The translations under genes were made by a program, and so were the position numbers. Under the pieces are notes generated by a model, which was given only the letters and a program-made list of their open reading frames with translations, searched no databases and was not told the origin of the DNA. This document shows, piece by piece, positions 24,878-34,259 of a DNA stretch of 64,000 nt. The stretch is from JAUASW01 sp036880965 (GTDB lineage Bacteria > Pseudomonadota > Gammaproteobacteria > Burkholderiales > Burkholderiaceae_C). The stretch is from NCBI RefSeq assembly GCF_036880965.1, contig NZ_JBAJMV010000001.1:620001-684000 (forward strand), in the 5' to 3' direction. Positions within the stretch are counted from its first letter, which is position 1, and each line of letters starts with the position of its first letter.

Positions 24878-25744
24878 TCAGCGCGCCGACTTCTTGGCGG
24901 GCGCTGCCTTCTTGGCTGCTGGCTTTGCTGCGGGCTTGGCCGCCACGGCGGTCTTGCGGCCCACGGTCTTGGTGACGGCCTTCTTGGCCGGTGCAGCCTT
25001 CTTGGCTGCGGGCTTGGCGGCGCCGACCTTGATCGTCTTCACCGGCGCTTCAGCCGCCACGCGGGTGGCTGGCGTGCGCGCGGCGGGGGTACGGGTAGCC
25101 GGTGTACGCGTGGCTGGCGTGCGGGTTGCGGGTGTACGGGTTGCGGGCGTCTTGGCAGCCGTCTTGCCTGCGGGCTTGCGCAGCGGCGGCTTGGCTGCGG
25201 CGACCTTCTTGGCCGCAGGCGCTGCCTTCTTGGCAGCCGGAGCCGCCTTCTTGGCCGCAGCCGTCTTGGTGCCGGTGACCTTGGAGGGCGCTGCCGACGG
25301 TGCCGTCTTCTTGGCTGGCGCCTTGCCAGCATTCTTCTTGGCAGGCTTGGCTGGTGCTTCGTCTTCCGGCTCGGAAGCCTTTACCAGGCGCACTTCGCCG
25401 TCGCCCAGCTTCAGCTTGACCGGCTTGCCGCCCCAGATTTCTTCGAGGTGGTAGTAGTCACGGATGGCAGGCTGCATCACGTGCACGACGGCGGCACCGC
25501 AGTCCACGATGATCCATTCGCCGTTGTCTTCACCTTCGGTGCGCATCACCTGCATGCCGCGCTCCTTGACCGTCACCCGCACGCTGGAGGCCAGTGCCTT
25601 GGTCTGGCGGTTGCTGGTGCCCGAGGCAATGATCACGCGCTCGAACAGCGGCGACAGATGCTCGGTATTGAAGACCTGGATGTTCTGGGCCTTCACGTCT
25701 TCCAGACCATCGACGATGGCGCGCTGCAGCTTACGAATGTCCAT
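24878..25744 (-). CDS. rsfS: Ribosomal silencing factor RsfS with histone H1-like tail
   Basis: RsfS binds ribosomal protein L14 and blocks subunit joining during starvation. Residues 1 to about 120 are a complete RsfS domain (FERVIIASGTSNRQTKALAS, EGEDNGEWIIVDCGAAVVHV, YYHLEEIWGG). Family members are normally about 105-130 residues, but this one has 288. The extra ~170 residues are Lys/Ala/Pro-rich with AAPAAKK-type repeats and six TPATR-like pentapeptides at 199-228. The tail is highly basic and probably disordered, resembling bacterial histone H1-like domains that bind nucleic acid. It lies in a tight run between nadD and rlmH. Confidence 0.93.
   Translation of the reverse strand: MDIRKLQRAIVDGLEDVKAQNIQVFNTEHLSPLFERVIIASGTSNRQTKALASSVRVTVKERGMQVMRTEGEDNGEWIIVDCGAAVVHVMQPAIRDYYHLEEIWGGKPVKLKLGDGEVRLVKASEPEDEAPAKPAKKNAGKAPAKKTAPSAAPSKVTGTKTAAAKKAAPAAKKAAPAAKKVAAAKPPLRKPAGKTAAKTPATRTPATRTPATRTPATRTPAARTPATRVAAEAPVKTIKVGAAKPAAKKAAPAKKAVTKTVGRKTAVAAKPAAKPAAKKAAPAKKSAR
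25061..25150 (-). repeat. 15-base tandem repeat inside rsfS
   Basis: Six consecutive 15-base units encode TPATR four times, TPAAR, then TPATR (RsfS residues 199-228). Units differ mainly at synonymous positions. The frame-preserving unit length would let copy number vary between strains without breaking the gene. Confidence 0.85.
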
Positions 25745-25752
25745 TCAGTGAC

Positions 25753-26358
25753 TCACTCTCTGTAGAGGCGGTGCCGGGAAATATAACCCGCGACCGCGTT
25801 GCCCACCATGGGGCGGATGTCCTCGCCACGCATCACTTTTTGACGCACGGCTGTGGCTGAATGCTCCATGGCCGGCAATGCCAGCTTGAAGCTCTGATGG
25901 GGGGTGACCTGCAGTTCCGGTGCTGCCTGGATGGCTTCGCCGGCACGGGCCGCCACGGCAATCGTGGCACGCTGCAGGATCTCGGGCCAGTCGCGCCAGG
26001 TGTTCAAGCGGGCGTACTGGTCCTGGCCGATGATGAGGAAGAGCTGCTCGCCCGGGTGATTCGCTGCTCTTTCGCGCAGGGTCTCCACCGTATAGCTGGC
26101 GCCGGTTCGGCGCATTTCGCAGTCGTCCAGTTCAAAGCGCGATTCATCGTCGATCATCAGCTCGACCATGGCGCGCCGGTGTTCGGCCGGGGCCAATTGT
26201 CGCCCAGCTTTCTGCCAGGGCTGGCCGGCGGGTATCCAGAGCAGTTTGTCGAGCTTCAATTCGGCCAGCGCGCAGGCCGCCAAGGCCCGGTGCGCCAGGT
26301 GCGGCGGATCGAAGCTGCCGCCGAACAGCCCGACCCGCGGCGCCAGCATCAAGGGCAT
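25753..26358 (-). CDS. nadD: Nicotinate-nucleotide adenylyltransferase NadD
   Basis: Adenylates nicotinate mononucleotide in NAD synthesis. The 201-residue protein has the nucleotidyltransferase signature VGLFGGSFDPPHLAH, the WIPAGQPWQK loop, LIIGQDQYARLNTWRDWPEI, and a C-terminal SATAVRQKVMRGEDIRPMV matching the ISSTxxR region. ATG 26358 directly follows the hemF stop (TGACATG); an upstream ATG at 26400 would overlap hemF. nadD-rsfS-rlmH is a common gene order. Confidence 0.95.
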   Translation of the reverse strand: MPLMLAPRVGLFGGSFDPPHLAHRALAACALAELKLDKLLWIPAGQPWQKAGRQLAPAEHRRAMVELMIDDESRFELDDCEMRRTGASYTVETLRERAANHPGEQLFLIIGQDQYARLNTWRDWPEILQRATIAVAARAGEAIQAAPELQVTPHQSFKLALPAMEHSATAVRQKVMRGEDIRPMVGNAVAGYISRHRLYRE

Positions 26359-26359
26359 G

Positions 26360-27295
26360 TCAAAGCCACAGATGCGTGGCCGGCTCGTCGGCCCAGTCAC
26401 GGGGGCGCAGGAAGTCCGAATAAAGCTTCGCCTCGGGCGAGCCCTCTTCCGGTTGCCAGTCGTAACGCCACTTCACCAGCGGCGGCATCGACATCAGGAT
26501 GGCCTCGGTGCGGCCACCCGACTGCAGGCCGAACAGCGTACCGCGGTCGAACACCAGGTTGAACTCGACATAGCGGCCGCGCCGATAGGCCTGGAAGTCG
26601 CGCTCGCGCTCACCATAGGCATAGCCCTGGCGGCGCTCGACGATCGGCAGATAGGCCGGCAGGAAGGCATCACCCACCGAGCGCATCGTGGCAAAGGCCG
26701 CTTCAAAGCCGCCCTCGGCGTAATCGTCGAAGAAGACGCCGCCCACGCCGCGCGGCTCGTTGCGATGCTTCAGGAAGAAGTACTCGTCGCACCAGGTCTT
26801 GAAGCGCGGGAACAGATCCGCTCCATGCGGCGCCAGCGCCTCGCGGCAGGTGCGATGGAAATGCTGGGCATCACGCTCGAAGCCGTAGTACGGCGTCAGG
26901 TCCATGCCGCCGCCGAACCAGACGACCGGCTCACGGCCAGCCGGCAGGGCCGCAAACATGCGCACATTCATGTGCACCGTCGGCACAAAGGGGTTCTGCG
27001 GATGGATCACCAGCGAAACGCCCATGGCCTCGAAAGGCGCGCCCGCAAGTTCGGGGCGATGCTGGGTGGCCGACGGCGGCAAGACCCGGCCCCGCACATG
27101 CGAGAAATTGCAGCCGCCGCGCTCGAACACCGCACCGCCCTCGATCAGGCGCGAGACGCCATCGCCCTCGAGCCGGCCGCCAGGCTCGCGCTGCCAGCCG
27201 TCGCTGATGAATTCACCGCCATCCGCCGCCTGCAAGCCGGCAATGATGCGCTGCTGCAGGTCGAGCAGATAGCTGCGTACTGCTTGGGTTTCCAT
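26360..27295 (-). CDS. hemF: Oxygen-dependent coproporphyrinogen III oxidase HemF
   Basis: Cytosolic enzyme that converts coproporphyrinogen III to protoporphyrinogen IX with O2. The 311-residue chain shows GGGMDLTPYYGFERDAQHFH with the substrate-binding Asp and His residues, WCDEYFFLKHRNEPRGVGG, FFDDYAEGG, and the C-terminal YVEFNLVFDRGTLFGLQSGG and MSMPP. ATG 27295 is 2 bases after the acyltransferase stop. It implies haem synthesis under aerobic conditions; the oxygen-independent enzyme is not in the window. Confidence 0.97.
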   Translation of the reverse strand: METQAVRSYLLDLQQRIIAGLQAADGGEFISDGWQREPGGRLEGDGVSRLIEGGAVFERGGCNFSHVRGRVLPPSATQHRPELAGAPFEAMGVSLVIHPQNPFVPTVHMNVRMFAALPAGREPVVWFGGGMDLTPYYGFERDAQHFHRTCREALAPHGADLFPRFKTWCDEYFFLKHRNEPRGVGGVFFDDYAEGGFEAAFATMRSVGDAFLPAYLPIVERRQGYAYGERERDFQAYRRGRYVEFNLVFDRGTLFGLQSGGRTEAILMSMPPLVKWRYDWQPEEGSPEAKLYSDFLRPRDWADEPATHLWL

Positions 27296-27297
27296 GC

Positions 27298-27930
27298 TCA
27301 GGTCCTCAGCTTGACCGGCCCGGCCAGCTCGGGCCGCTTGCCGCGATAGGGCGCCAGCACCTTGGCGAACAGGGCGAAGTCCTTGTCCGGGTCGCCGCTC
27401 AGCTCGACGAAGTCGGTCAGGCCCACGGTCTTGGTCGCGAAGTCGAAGTAGGCCAGGCCCACCGGCGCCTGCGCCTGTACGGCGACATGGTAGGAGCCCG
27501 AACGCCAGCCGCTCACCAGCGAGCGCGTGCCCTCCGGCGCCACGGCCAGCCAGAAAAGTTCCCTGTTGGCGCGCGCCGCCTTCATCTGGTCTGCGGTGTT
27601 GCCGACCAGGCCGCTGGCATTCGCACGGTCCACCGGAATGCCGCCGATACCGCGGGCCCAGGGGCCCAGCAGCGGGATCTTGAACAGGCTGTCCTTGCCC
27701 CACCAGCGCGCCTGGATGCCGAAGGCCCACTTGACCAGCACGCCGAGGATGAAATCCCAGTTCGAGGTGTGCGGGTAGACCATGATCACGCCCTGCCCGG
27801 CTGGCAGGCCTTCATAGCGCAGCGTCCAGCCGGCCATGCGAAGAATGCCTTGCGCGATGCTGCTGCCAGGCGCCTTGAACTCGGCCTTGCCGGCGATCAG
27901 GCGGGGCAACTCGGGGTTCGTCGTGCTCAA
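27298..27930 (-). CDS. 1-acylglycerol-3-phosphate acyltransferase family protein
   Basis: A 210-residue membrane-associated acyltransferase (PlsC-like) without a long N-terminal membrane segment. The catalytic block is VYPHTSNWDFILG (HxxxxD form), the substrate block APEGTRS and the GGIPVDRAN block follow. It would acylate lysophosphatidate or a similar lipid. The start is inferred as TTG 27930, overlapping the purD stop as TTGA; no ATG fits the domain start. It lies between purD and hemF, which says little about the substrate. Confidence 0.82.
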   Translation of the reverse strand: MSTTNPELPRLIAGKAEFKAPGSSIAQGILRMAGWTLRYEGLPAGQGVIMVYPHTSNWDFILGVLVKWAFGIQARWWGKDSLFKIPLLGPWARGIGGIPVDRANASGLVGNTADQMKAARANRELFWLAVAPEGTRSLVSGWRSGSYHVAVQAQAPVGLAYFDFATKTVGLTDFVELSGDPDKDFALFAKVLAPYRGKRPELAGPVKLRT

Positions 27931-29207
27931 CGCTTGACCGCCCGATGGCCGATGTCCTGCCGGTACTGCTTGCCGGCGAACTGGATGCCGCTCAGCGCCT
28001 CGTAGGCATGCTGCTGCGCCGTCTTCACCGATTCGCCCAGGGCCGTCACGCAAAGCACGCGGCCGCCGCTGGTGACGAGCGTGCCGTCTTTGTCAGCCGT
28101 ACCGGCATGGAAGACCATGGCGTTGTCGGTTTCAGCCGGCAGACCGGTGATCGCGTCGCCCTTGCGTGGGTTGAGCGGATAGCCTTCGGCCGCCAGCACC
28201 ACGCCCAGCGCCACGCGGCGGTCCCATTGCAGCTCGACCTGGTCGAGCGTGCCATCCGTGGCGTGCAGCATCACCTCCAGCAGGTCGCTCTTGAGCCGCA
28301 TCATGATGGGCTGGGTTTCCGGATCGCCCATGCGGGTGTTGAACTCGACCGTGCGCGGCTGGCCGTGGCTGTCGATCATCAGGCCGGCATAGAGGAAGCC
28401 GGTGAAGGGAATGCCGTCTCGGGCCATGCCGGAAATGGTCGGCATGATGATCTCGTGCATCACCTTGGCATGCACGTTTGGCGTGACCACCGGTGCGGGC
28501 GAGTAGGCGCCCATGCCGCCGGTATTCGGGCCGGCATCGCCGTCCAGCAGGCGCTTGTGGTCCTGGCTCGTTGCCAGCGAGATCACGTTCTTGCCGTCAC
28601 ACAGCACGATGAAGCTGGCCTCCTCGCCTTCGAGGAACTGCTCGATGACGACGCGCGCGCCACCTTCGTTGTGCACCACGCCGAGCTTGTTGTCCGCGAG
28701 GATCCAGTCGATGGCTTCATGCGCCTCGGTCAGCGTCATCGCGACGACCACACCCTTGCCCGCCGCCAGGCCGTCGGCCTTGATGACGATGGGTGCGCCC
28801 TGTGCATCCACATAGGCGTGGGCGGCCGCAGCGTCGGTGAAGGTGTCGTAGGCAGCCGTCGGGATGCCGTGGCGCTTCATGAAGTCCTTGGCGAAGGCCT
28901 TGCTCGATTCGAGCTGCGCGGCCGCCTTGGTGGGGCCGAAGATGCGCAGGCCGCGCGCGCGGAATTCGTCCACCACCCCGGCAGCCAGGTAGGCCTCGGG
29001 GCCGACGACGGTCACCGAAATCTTCTGCTCGACAGCGAAGTCGGCCAGCGCCTTCACGTCCGTCAGCGGCACGTTCTTGAAGCGGACGTCATGCGCCGTG
29101 CCGCCATTGCCTGGCGCCACATAGATCTGCGAAACACGCTCGCTTTGCGAGAGCTTCCAGGCCAGCGCGTGTTCACGCCCGCCGTTGCCAATGACCAGAA
29201 CTTTCAT
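27927..29207 (-). CDS. purD: Phosphoribosylamine-glycine ligase PurD
   Basis: ATP-grasp enzyme of purine synthesis that joins glycine to phosphoribosylamine. The 426-residue chain begins MKVLVIGNGGREHALAWK, with KADGLAAGKGVVVAMT, FLEGEEASFIVLCDG, DHKRLLDGDAGPNTGGMGAY and ARMGDPETQPIM-like NTRMGDPETQP as family blocks. ATG 29207 has GGAGG nearby. Only one other purine gene would be expected close by, and none is present in the window. Confidence 0.97.
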   Translation of the reverse strand: MKVLVIGNGGREHALAWKLSQSERVSQIYVAPGNGGTAHDVRFKNVPLTDVKALADFAVEQKISVTVVGPEAYLAAGVVDEFRARGLRIFGPTKAAAQLESSKAFAKDFMKRHGIPTAAYDTFTDAAAAHAYVDAQGAPIVIKADGLAAGKGVVVAMTLTEAHEAIDWILADNKLGVVHNEGGARVVIEQFLEGEEASFIVLCDGKNVISLATSQDHKRLLDGDAGPNTGGMGAYSPAPVVTPNVHAKVMHEIIMPTISGMARDGIPFTGFLYAGLMIDSHGQPRTVEFNTRMGDPETQPIMMRLKSDLLEVMLHATDGTLDQVELQWDRRVALGVVLAAEGYPLNPRKGDAITGLPAETDNAMVFHAGTADKDGTLVTSGGRVLCVTALGESVKTAQQHAYEALSGIQFAGKQYRQDIGHRAVKR

Positions 29208-29220
29208 GCCGACCTCCGCA

Positions 29221-29280
29221 GGGCCGCCCCAAGGAGGGCGAACGCCCCCGCGGGGGGCAGCAAGTGACAACTTGCGTGGG
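29221..29280. repeat. GC-rich double hairpin between yebC and purD
   Basis: The 76-base gap contains GCCCCC/GGGGGC (29244-29258) and GCAAGT/ACTTGC (29260-29275) back to back, within a sequence typical of short intergenic repeats of this bacterial group. It may stabilise or attenuate the yebC-purD transcript. There is no T run, so it is not a standard terminator. Confidence 0.5.
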
Positions 29281-29283
29281 GGC

Positions 29284-30009
29284 TCATGCTTCTATGCTCG
29301 CGTTGTGATACAGGGCCTGGGTGTCGTCGAGGTCTTCCAGCATGTCCAGGAGCTTCTGCATGCGCTCGGCGTCCTCGCCTGACAGCTCGATCGTGTTTTC
29401 CGGGCGCATCGTCACTTCGGCCACGTCGGCGGTGAAGCCTGCAGCTTCCAGCGCGTTCTTGACGGCTTCGAACTGAGTCGGCGGCGTCAACACCTCGATG
29501 GCGCCGTCGTCATCGGTGATCACATCGTCGGCACCGGCTTCCAGCGCGACGTCCATGATCTTGTCTTCCGAGGCGCCGGGCGCGTAGATCAGCTGGCCGC
29601 AATGCTTGAACTGGAAGGCCACTGCGCCCTCGGTGCCCATATTGCCGCCGTACTTGCTGAACATGTGGCGCACTTCGGCCACGGTGCGCACGCGGTTGTC
29701 CGTCATCGTGTCCACGATGATGGCCGCGCCGCCGATGCCATAGCCTTCGTAGCGGATTTCCTCGTAGCTCACGCCCTCGAGGTTGCCCGAGGCCTTGTCC
29801 ACGTTGTACTTGATGCGGTCCGCCGGCATGTTGGCGGCCTTGGCCTTTTCAATGGCCAGACGCAGGCGCGGATTGGCGCTCAGATCGGCACCGCCCTGAC
29901 GGGCCGCGACGGTGATTTCACGGATGATGCGGGTCCAGACTTTGCCGCGCTTTTCGTCTTGGCGACCCTTGCGGTGCTGGATATTGGCCCACTTCGAATG
30001 ACCTGCCAT
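29284..30009 (-). CDS. yebC: YebC/PmpR family regulator
   Basis: A 241-residue protein of the YebC/TACO1 family, linked to transcription control and, more recently, to relief of ribosome stalling at proline-rich stretches. It begins with the invariant AGHSKWANIQHRKGRQDEKRGK, continues with ITVAARQGGADLSANPRLR, and contains YEGYGIGGAAIIVD and FKHCGQLIY. It is the first gene of the minus-strand run that continues into purD. Two tandem copies of the 57-base hairpin repeat lie immediately upstream. Confidence 0.95.
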   Translation of the reverse strand: MAGHSKWANIQHRKGRQDEKRGKVWTRIIREITVAARQGGADLSANPRLRLAIEKAKAANMPADRIKYNVDKASGNLEGVSYEEIRYEGYGIGGAAIIVDTMTDNRVRTVAEVRHMFSKYGGNMGTEGAVAFQFKHCGQLIYAPGASEDKIMDVALEAGADDVITDDDGAIEVLTPPTQFEAVKNALEAAGFTADVAEVTMRPENTIELSGEDAERMQKLLDMLEDLDDTQALYHNASIEA

Positions 30010-30054
30010 CTTGGCTTGCTCCTGGCCTGCATATTGGTTGGATAGACTGCGATT

Positions 30055-30111
30055 TTAGTTCCGACATCACATCGCCTCGGCGATATGAGTCTTCTCTGAG
30101 CCGCAAGCGCC
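30055..30111 (+). repeat. Hairpin repeat, copy B (first of tandem pair)
   Basis: A 57-base unit beginning TTAGTTCCGAC. Stem ATCGC/GCGAT around loop CTCG extends with TCA/TGA over a C-A mismatch. The linker ATGAGTCTTCTCTGA is identical to the other copies. The second stem is weak in this copy. It lies 46 bases upstream of the yebC start (minus strand). Confidence 0.75.
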
Positions 30112-30173
30112 TTAGTTCCGACATCACATCGCCCCGGCGATATGAGTCTTCTCTGAAGTGCAAAGCGCTATAG
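30112..30173 (+). repeat. Hairpin repeat, copy C (second of tandem pair)
   Basis: Directly abuts copy B. Stem 1 ATCGC/GCGAT has loop CCCG. The linker is unchanged, and stem 2 is AGTGC/GCGCT with a G-T wobble that preserves pairing seen in copy A. It ends 23 bases before the start of the plus-strand HerA-like ATPase gene. Confidence 0.75.
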
Positions 30174-30196
30174 CCCCCCGATCTGGAGCTCTCCCG

Positions 30197-31753
<1,557 letters not shown>

Positions 31754-31765
31754 GGCCCCCGCTCG

Positions 31766-31785
31766 CGCCGCATCGGCGGCGTTTC
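31766..31785 (+). terminator. Weak intrinsic terminator after the HerA-like gene
   Basis: CGCCGC/GCGGCG with a 4-base loop is followed by only TTTC. It lies 12 bases after the stop codon. Strength is doubtful because of the short T run. Confidence 0.35.
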
Positions 31786-31881
31786 GCACCCGGCCTGAAC
31801 CCTTGGTCGCAGCCGCATGGCGGGGCGGCGACCAGGGCCTCAGCATTCAAGCCTGTCAACACGCAATACACAGGAAGCGCC

Positions 31882-32391
31882 ATGCAAACTGCCGCCATCA
31901 TCCTCACGCACATCCCCGTCTGGGTCTGGGCCATCCTCGCCTTCCTGGTCCTCATGGGCTTGCGCCTGAGCCGTGAGCGACGCATGTCCAGGCTGCGTCT
32001 GATGCTGGTGCCGGCGATCTTTCTGGCCTATGGCGCCTGGGGGATCGAAAACACCTTCGGCTTTGCAGCCACGCCGATCCTGGCCTGGGGCGCCGGCCTG
32101 CTGACCAGCCTGACCCTGGTCCGCTGGAGCGGCTGGCCCGGGCGCGCCCGCGTCGAGGGCGGCCAATACGTGGTGCCCGGCAGCTGGATCCCGATGGGCC
32201 TGATGCTGGCCATCTTCGTCGGCAAGTTCATCCTGGGCATGGGCCTGGCGATGAACCCCGCGCTGGCCCTGCAGACCGACGTGGCCATCGGCTTCAGCAG
32301 CCTGTTCGGTGCGCTGAGCGGCGCCTTCCTCGGCCGCACGCTGAACATACTTGGCCTCGGCCGCACCAACGCCCAAGCGGCCTTTGCATGA
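31882..32391 (+). CDS. Conserved membrane protein, DUF6622-like
   Basis: A 169-residue inner-membrane protein with about five helices. It begins with IPVWVWAILAFLVLMGLR, which resembles a small family of Burkholderiales membrane proteins (DUF6622-like, by memory). The middle has RLRLMLVPAIFLAYGAWG and the end carries a Gly/Ala-rich helix before FLGRTLNILG. The stop overlaps the kinase ATG by 4 bases (ATGA), so it is made together with the LytS/LytTR pair. It could be the sensor or target of that system (inference). Confidence 0.7.
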   Translation: MQTAAIILTHIPVWVWAILAFLVLMGLRLSRERRMSRLRLMLVPAIFLAYGAWGIENTFGFAATPILAWGAGLLTSLTLVRWSGWPGRARVEGGQYVVPGSWIPMGLMLAIFVGKFILGMGLAMNPALALQTDVAIGFSSLFGALSGAFLGRTLNILGLGRTNAQAAFA

Positions 32392-33467
32392 AGAACATCC
32401 ACACGCCCTGGGCCGAGCGCAGCCGCGAGGACTGGCTGCGCTGGGCCGCCTGGCAGATTGGCACCGTTGCCGCAGCCGCCACAGCCGTCACCATCGGGCT
32501 GGTGCTGCTCTTGCAACAGCCCGTGGGCATCACCGCGGTGTTCTGCTTCTGCATCGCCGCCGGCTGCTCCGTTGCAGTGCAAGCGATGCGCCGCGGCGTC
32601 GAGCTCTTTTGCGAGCACCTGCTGCACAGGCCGGCGCCCGCCTGGCTGCGCGAGGTCCTCAGCCTGGTGCTGGGCACGATGATCGGCTACACCATTGGCA
32701 ACGAGCTGGCAGTGCTGTTGACCGGCATCCAGAACAGCGGCATCTTCGATGTCAGCCTGCGCCGCGCGGTGACCATGGTGTTCATCGCCATCGTGCCGGG
32801 CGCTGCGATCACGCTGTTCTTCGTCGGCCAGAGCCGCATCGCGAATGCCGAGACCCAGGCCCAGCAAGCAGCCCGCATCGCCGCAGAAACGCAATTGCGC
32901 CTGCTGGAGTCGCAGCTTGAACCGCACATGCTGTTCAACACGCTGGCCAATCTGCGCGTGCTGATCGGCATGGACCCGGCCCGGGCCCAGGCCATGCTGG
33001 ACCAGCTCATCGCCTTCCTGCGCGCCACCCTGCAGGCCTCGCGCAGCGGCAGCCATCCCTTGAGTGCCGAGTTCGCCCGACTGAGCGACTACCTGGCCCT
33101 GATGCAGGTGCGCATGGGCTCGCGCCTGCGGCCCGCTTTCCAGCTGCCGGCCGAACTGGCCGGGCTGGAGATTCCGCCGCTGCTCCTTCAGCCGCTGGTC
33201 GAGAACGCGATCAAGCATGGGCTGGAGCCGCATGTGGAAGGCGGCGAGCTCGTCGTCCGCGCTGAGATGCAAGGCCAGGTCCTGCTGCTGCAGGTGCAGG
33301 ACAGCGGCGCCGGCCTTTCAGCCACACCCGATGCCGCCGGCACGGGCTTCGGTCTGCAGCAGGTACGCGAGCGCCTGGCCACGCGCTACGGCCCGAGCGC
33401 CAGCCTGGAAATCAGCCCTGCCCCCGGTGGCGGCACGCTTTGTTCGATACGGATTCCACAGCCATGA
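32388..33467 (+). CDS. LytS-type sensor histidine kinase
   Basis: A 359-residue membrane kinase. Four hydrophobic segments occupy about 22-147 with no extracytoplasmic domain of note. The His_kinase domain begins ETQLRLLESQLEPHMLFNTL, with phospho-accepting His180. The ATPase domain has LLLQPLVENAIKHG (N box), VQDSGAGL and TGFGLQQVRERL. Start and stop both overlap neighbours by 4 bases, giving a three-gene coupled unit with the upstream membrane protein and the downstream LytTR regulator. Confidence 0.92.
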   Translation: MKNIHTPWAERSREDWLRWAAWQIGTVAAAATAVTIGLVLLLQQPVGITAVFCFCIAAGCSVAVQAMRRGVELFCEHLLHRPAPAWLREVLSLVLGTMIGYTIGNELAVLLTGIQNSGIFDVSLRRAVTMVFIAIVPGAAITLFFVGQSRIANAETQAQQAARIAAETQLRLLESQLEPHMLFNTLANLRVLIGMDPARAQAMLDQLIAFLRATLQASRSGSHPLSAEFARLSDYLALMQVRMGSRLRPAFQLPAELAGLEIPPLLLQPLVENAIKHGLEPHVEGGELVVRAEMQGQVLLLQVQDSGAGLSATPDAAGTGFGLQQVRERLATRYGPSASLEISPAPGGGTLCSIRIPQP

Positions 33468-34258
33468 AGCCCATCACTGCCCTGATTGCCGAAGACGAAG
33501 CCCTGCTGGCCGAGAACCTGCGCCAGGAGCTGGCCAAGCTCTGGCCGGAGCTGCAGATCGTGGCCCAGGTGGCGCACGGCCAGGCGGCGGTCGATGCGGC
33601 CCTGGCCCACAAGCCGACCCTGTGCTTCCTGGACATCCGCATGCCCGGCATGACGGGGCTGGAAGCCGCCGCAGCGCTGACCGAGGACTGGCCCGAGGGC
33701 GAGCCCTTCCCCAAGCTGGTCTTCGTCACCGCCTACGACCAGTACGCCTTGCAGGCCTTCGAGCATGCGGCGGTCGACTATGTGCTCAAGCCCGTGCAGC
33801 CCGAGCGGCTGGCACAGACGGTCGCCCGGCTCAAGGAGGCCCTCGCACCCAAGCAGGACGATGCCTTGCAAGCCGCCGTCCAGCAATTGCGTGGCCTGCT
33901 CAGCGCCGCGCCGGCCGCAACTGCCGCCCAACCCTTGCGCCTTCTGCAGGTCAGCGTGGGCAGCAGCATCGTGATGGTGCCGGTGGACGAGGTGATTTTT
34001 TTCGAAGCGGCCGACAAGTACGTGCGCGTCATCGTCACGAGCGGCAAGGAGCATCTGGTGCGCATCTCCCTGCGCGAACTTCTGCCCCAGCTCGACACCT
34101 CACGCTTCTGGCAGATTCATCGCAGCATCGTGGTGCGCAGCGATGCGATCGAGCGGGCGGTGCGCGACGAAGCCGGCAAGCTCAGCCTGCATCTGCATGG
34201 CTGCAAGGAGCGGCTGGGCGTCAGCCGCATGTATGCCCATCTGTTCAAGGGCCTCTAG
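33464..34258 (+). CDS. LytTR family response regulator
   Basis: A 264-residue transcription regulator. The receiver domain has the acidic pair in IAEDEALL, phospho-acceptor Asp57 in LCFLDIRMPGMTG, Thr89 and Lys109 (VDYVLKPV). An Ala/Gln linker leads to the LytTR DNA-binding domain, with VPVDEVIFFEAADKYVRVI, GKEHLVRISLREL and FWQIHRSIVVRSDAI. It is the partner of the preceding LytS kinase. Likely targets are membrane, cell-wall or motility genes as in AlgR/LytR systems, but no operator was identified. Confidence 0.93.
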   Translation: MKPITALIAEDEALLAENLRQELAKLWPELQIVAQVAHGQAAVDAALAHKPTLCFLDIRMPGMTGLEAAAALTEDWPEGEPFPKLVFVTAYDQYALQAFEHAAVDYVLKPVQPERLAQTVARLKEALAPKQDDALQAAVQQLRGLLSAAPAATAAQPLRLLQVSVGSSIVMVPVDEVIFFEAADKYVRVIVTSGKEHLVRISLRELLPQLDTSRFWQIHRSIVVRSDAIERAVRDEAGKLSLHLHGCKERLGVSRMYAHLFKGL

Positions 34259-34259
34259 C

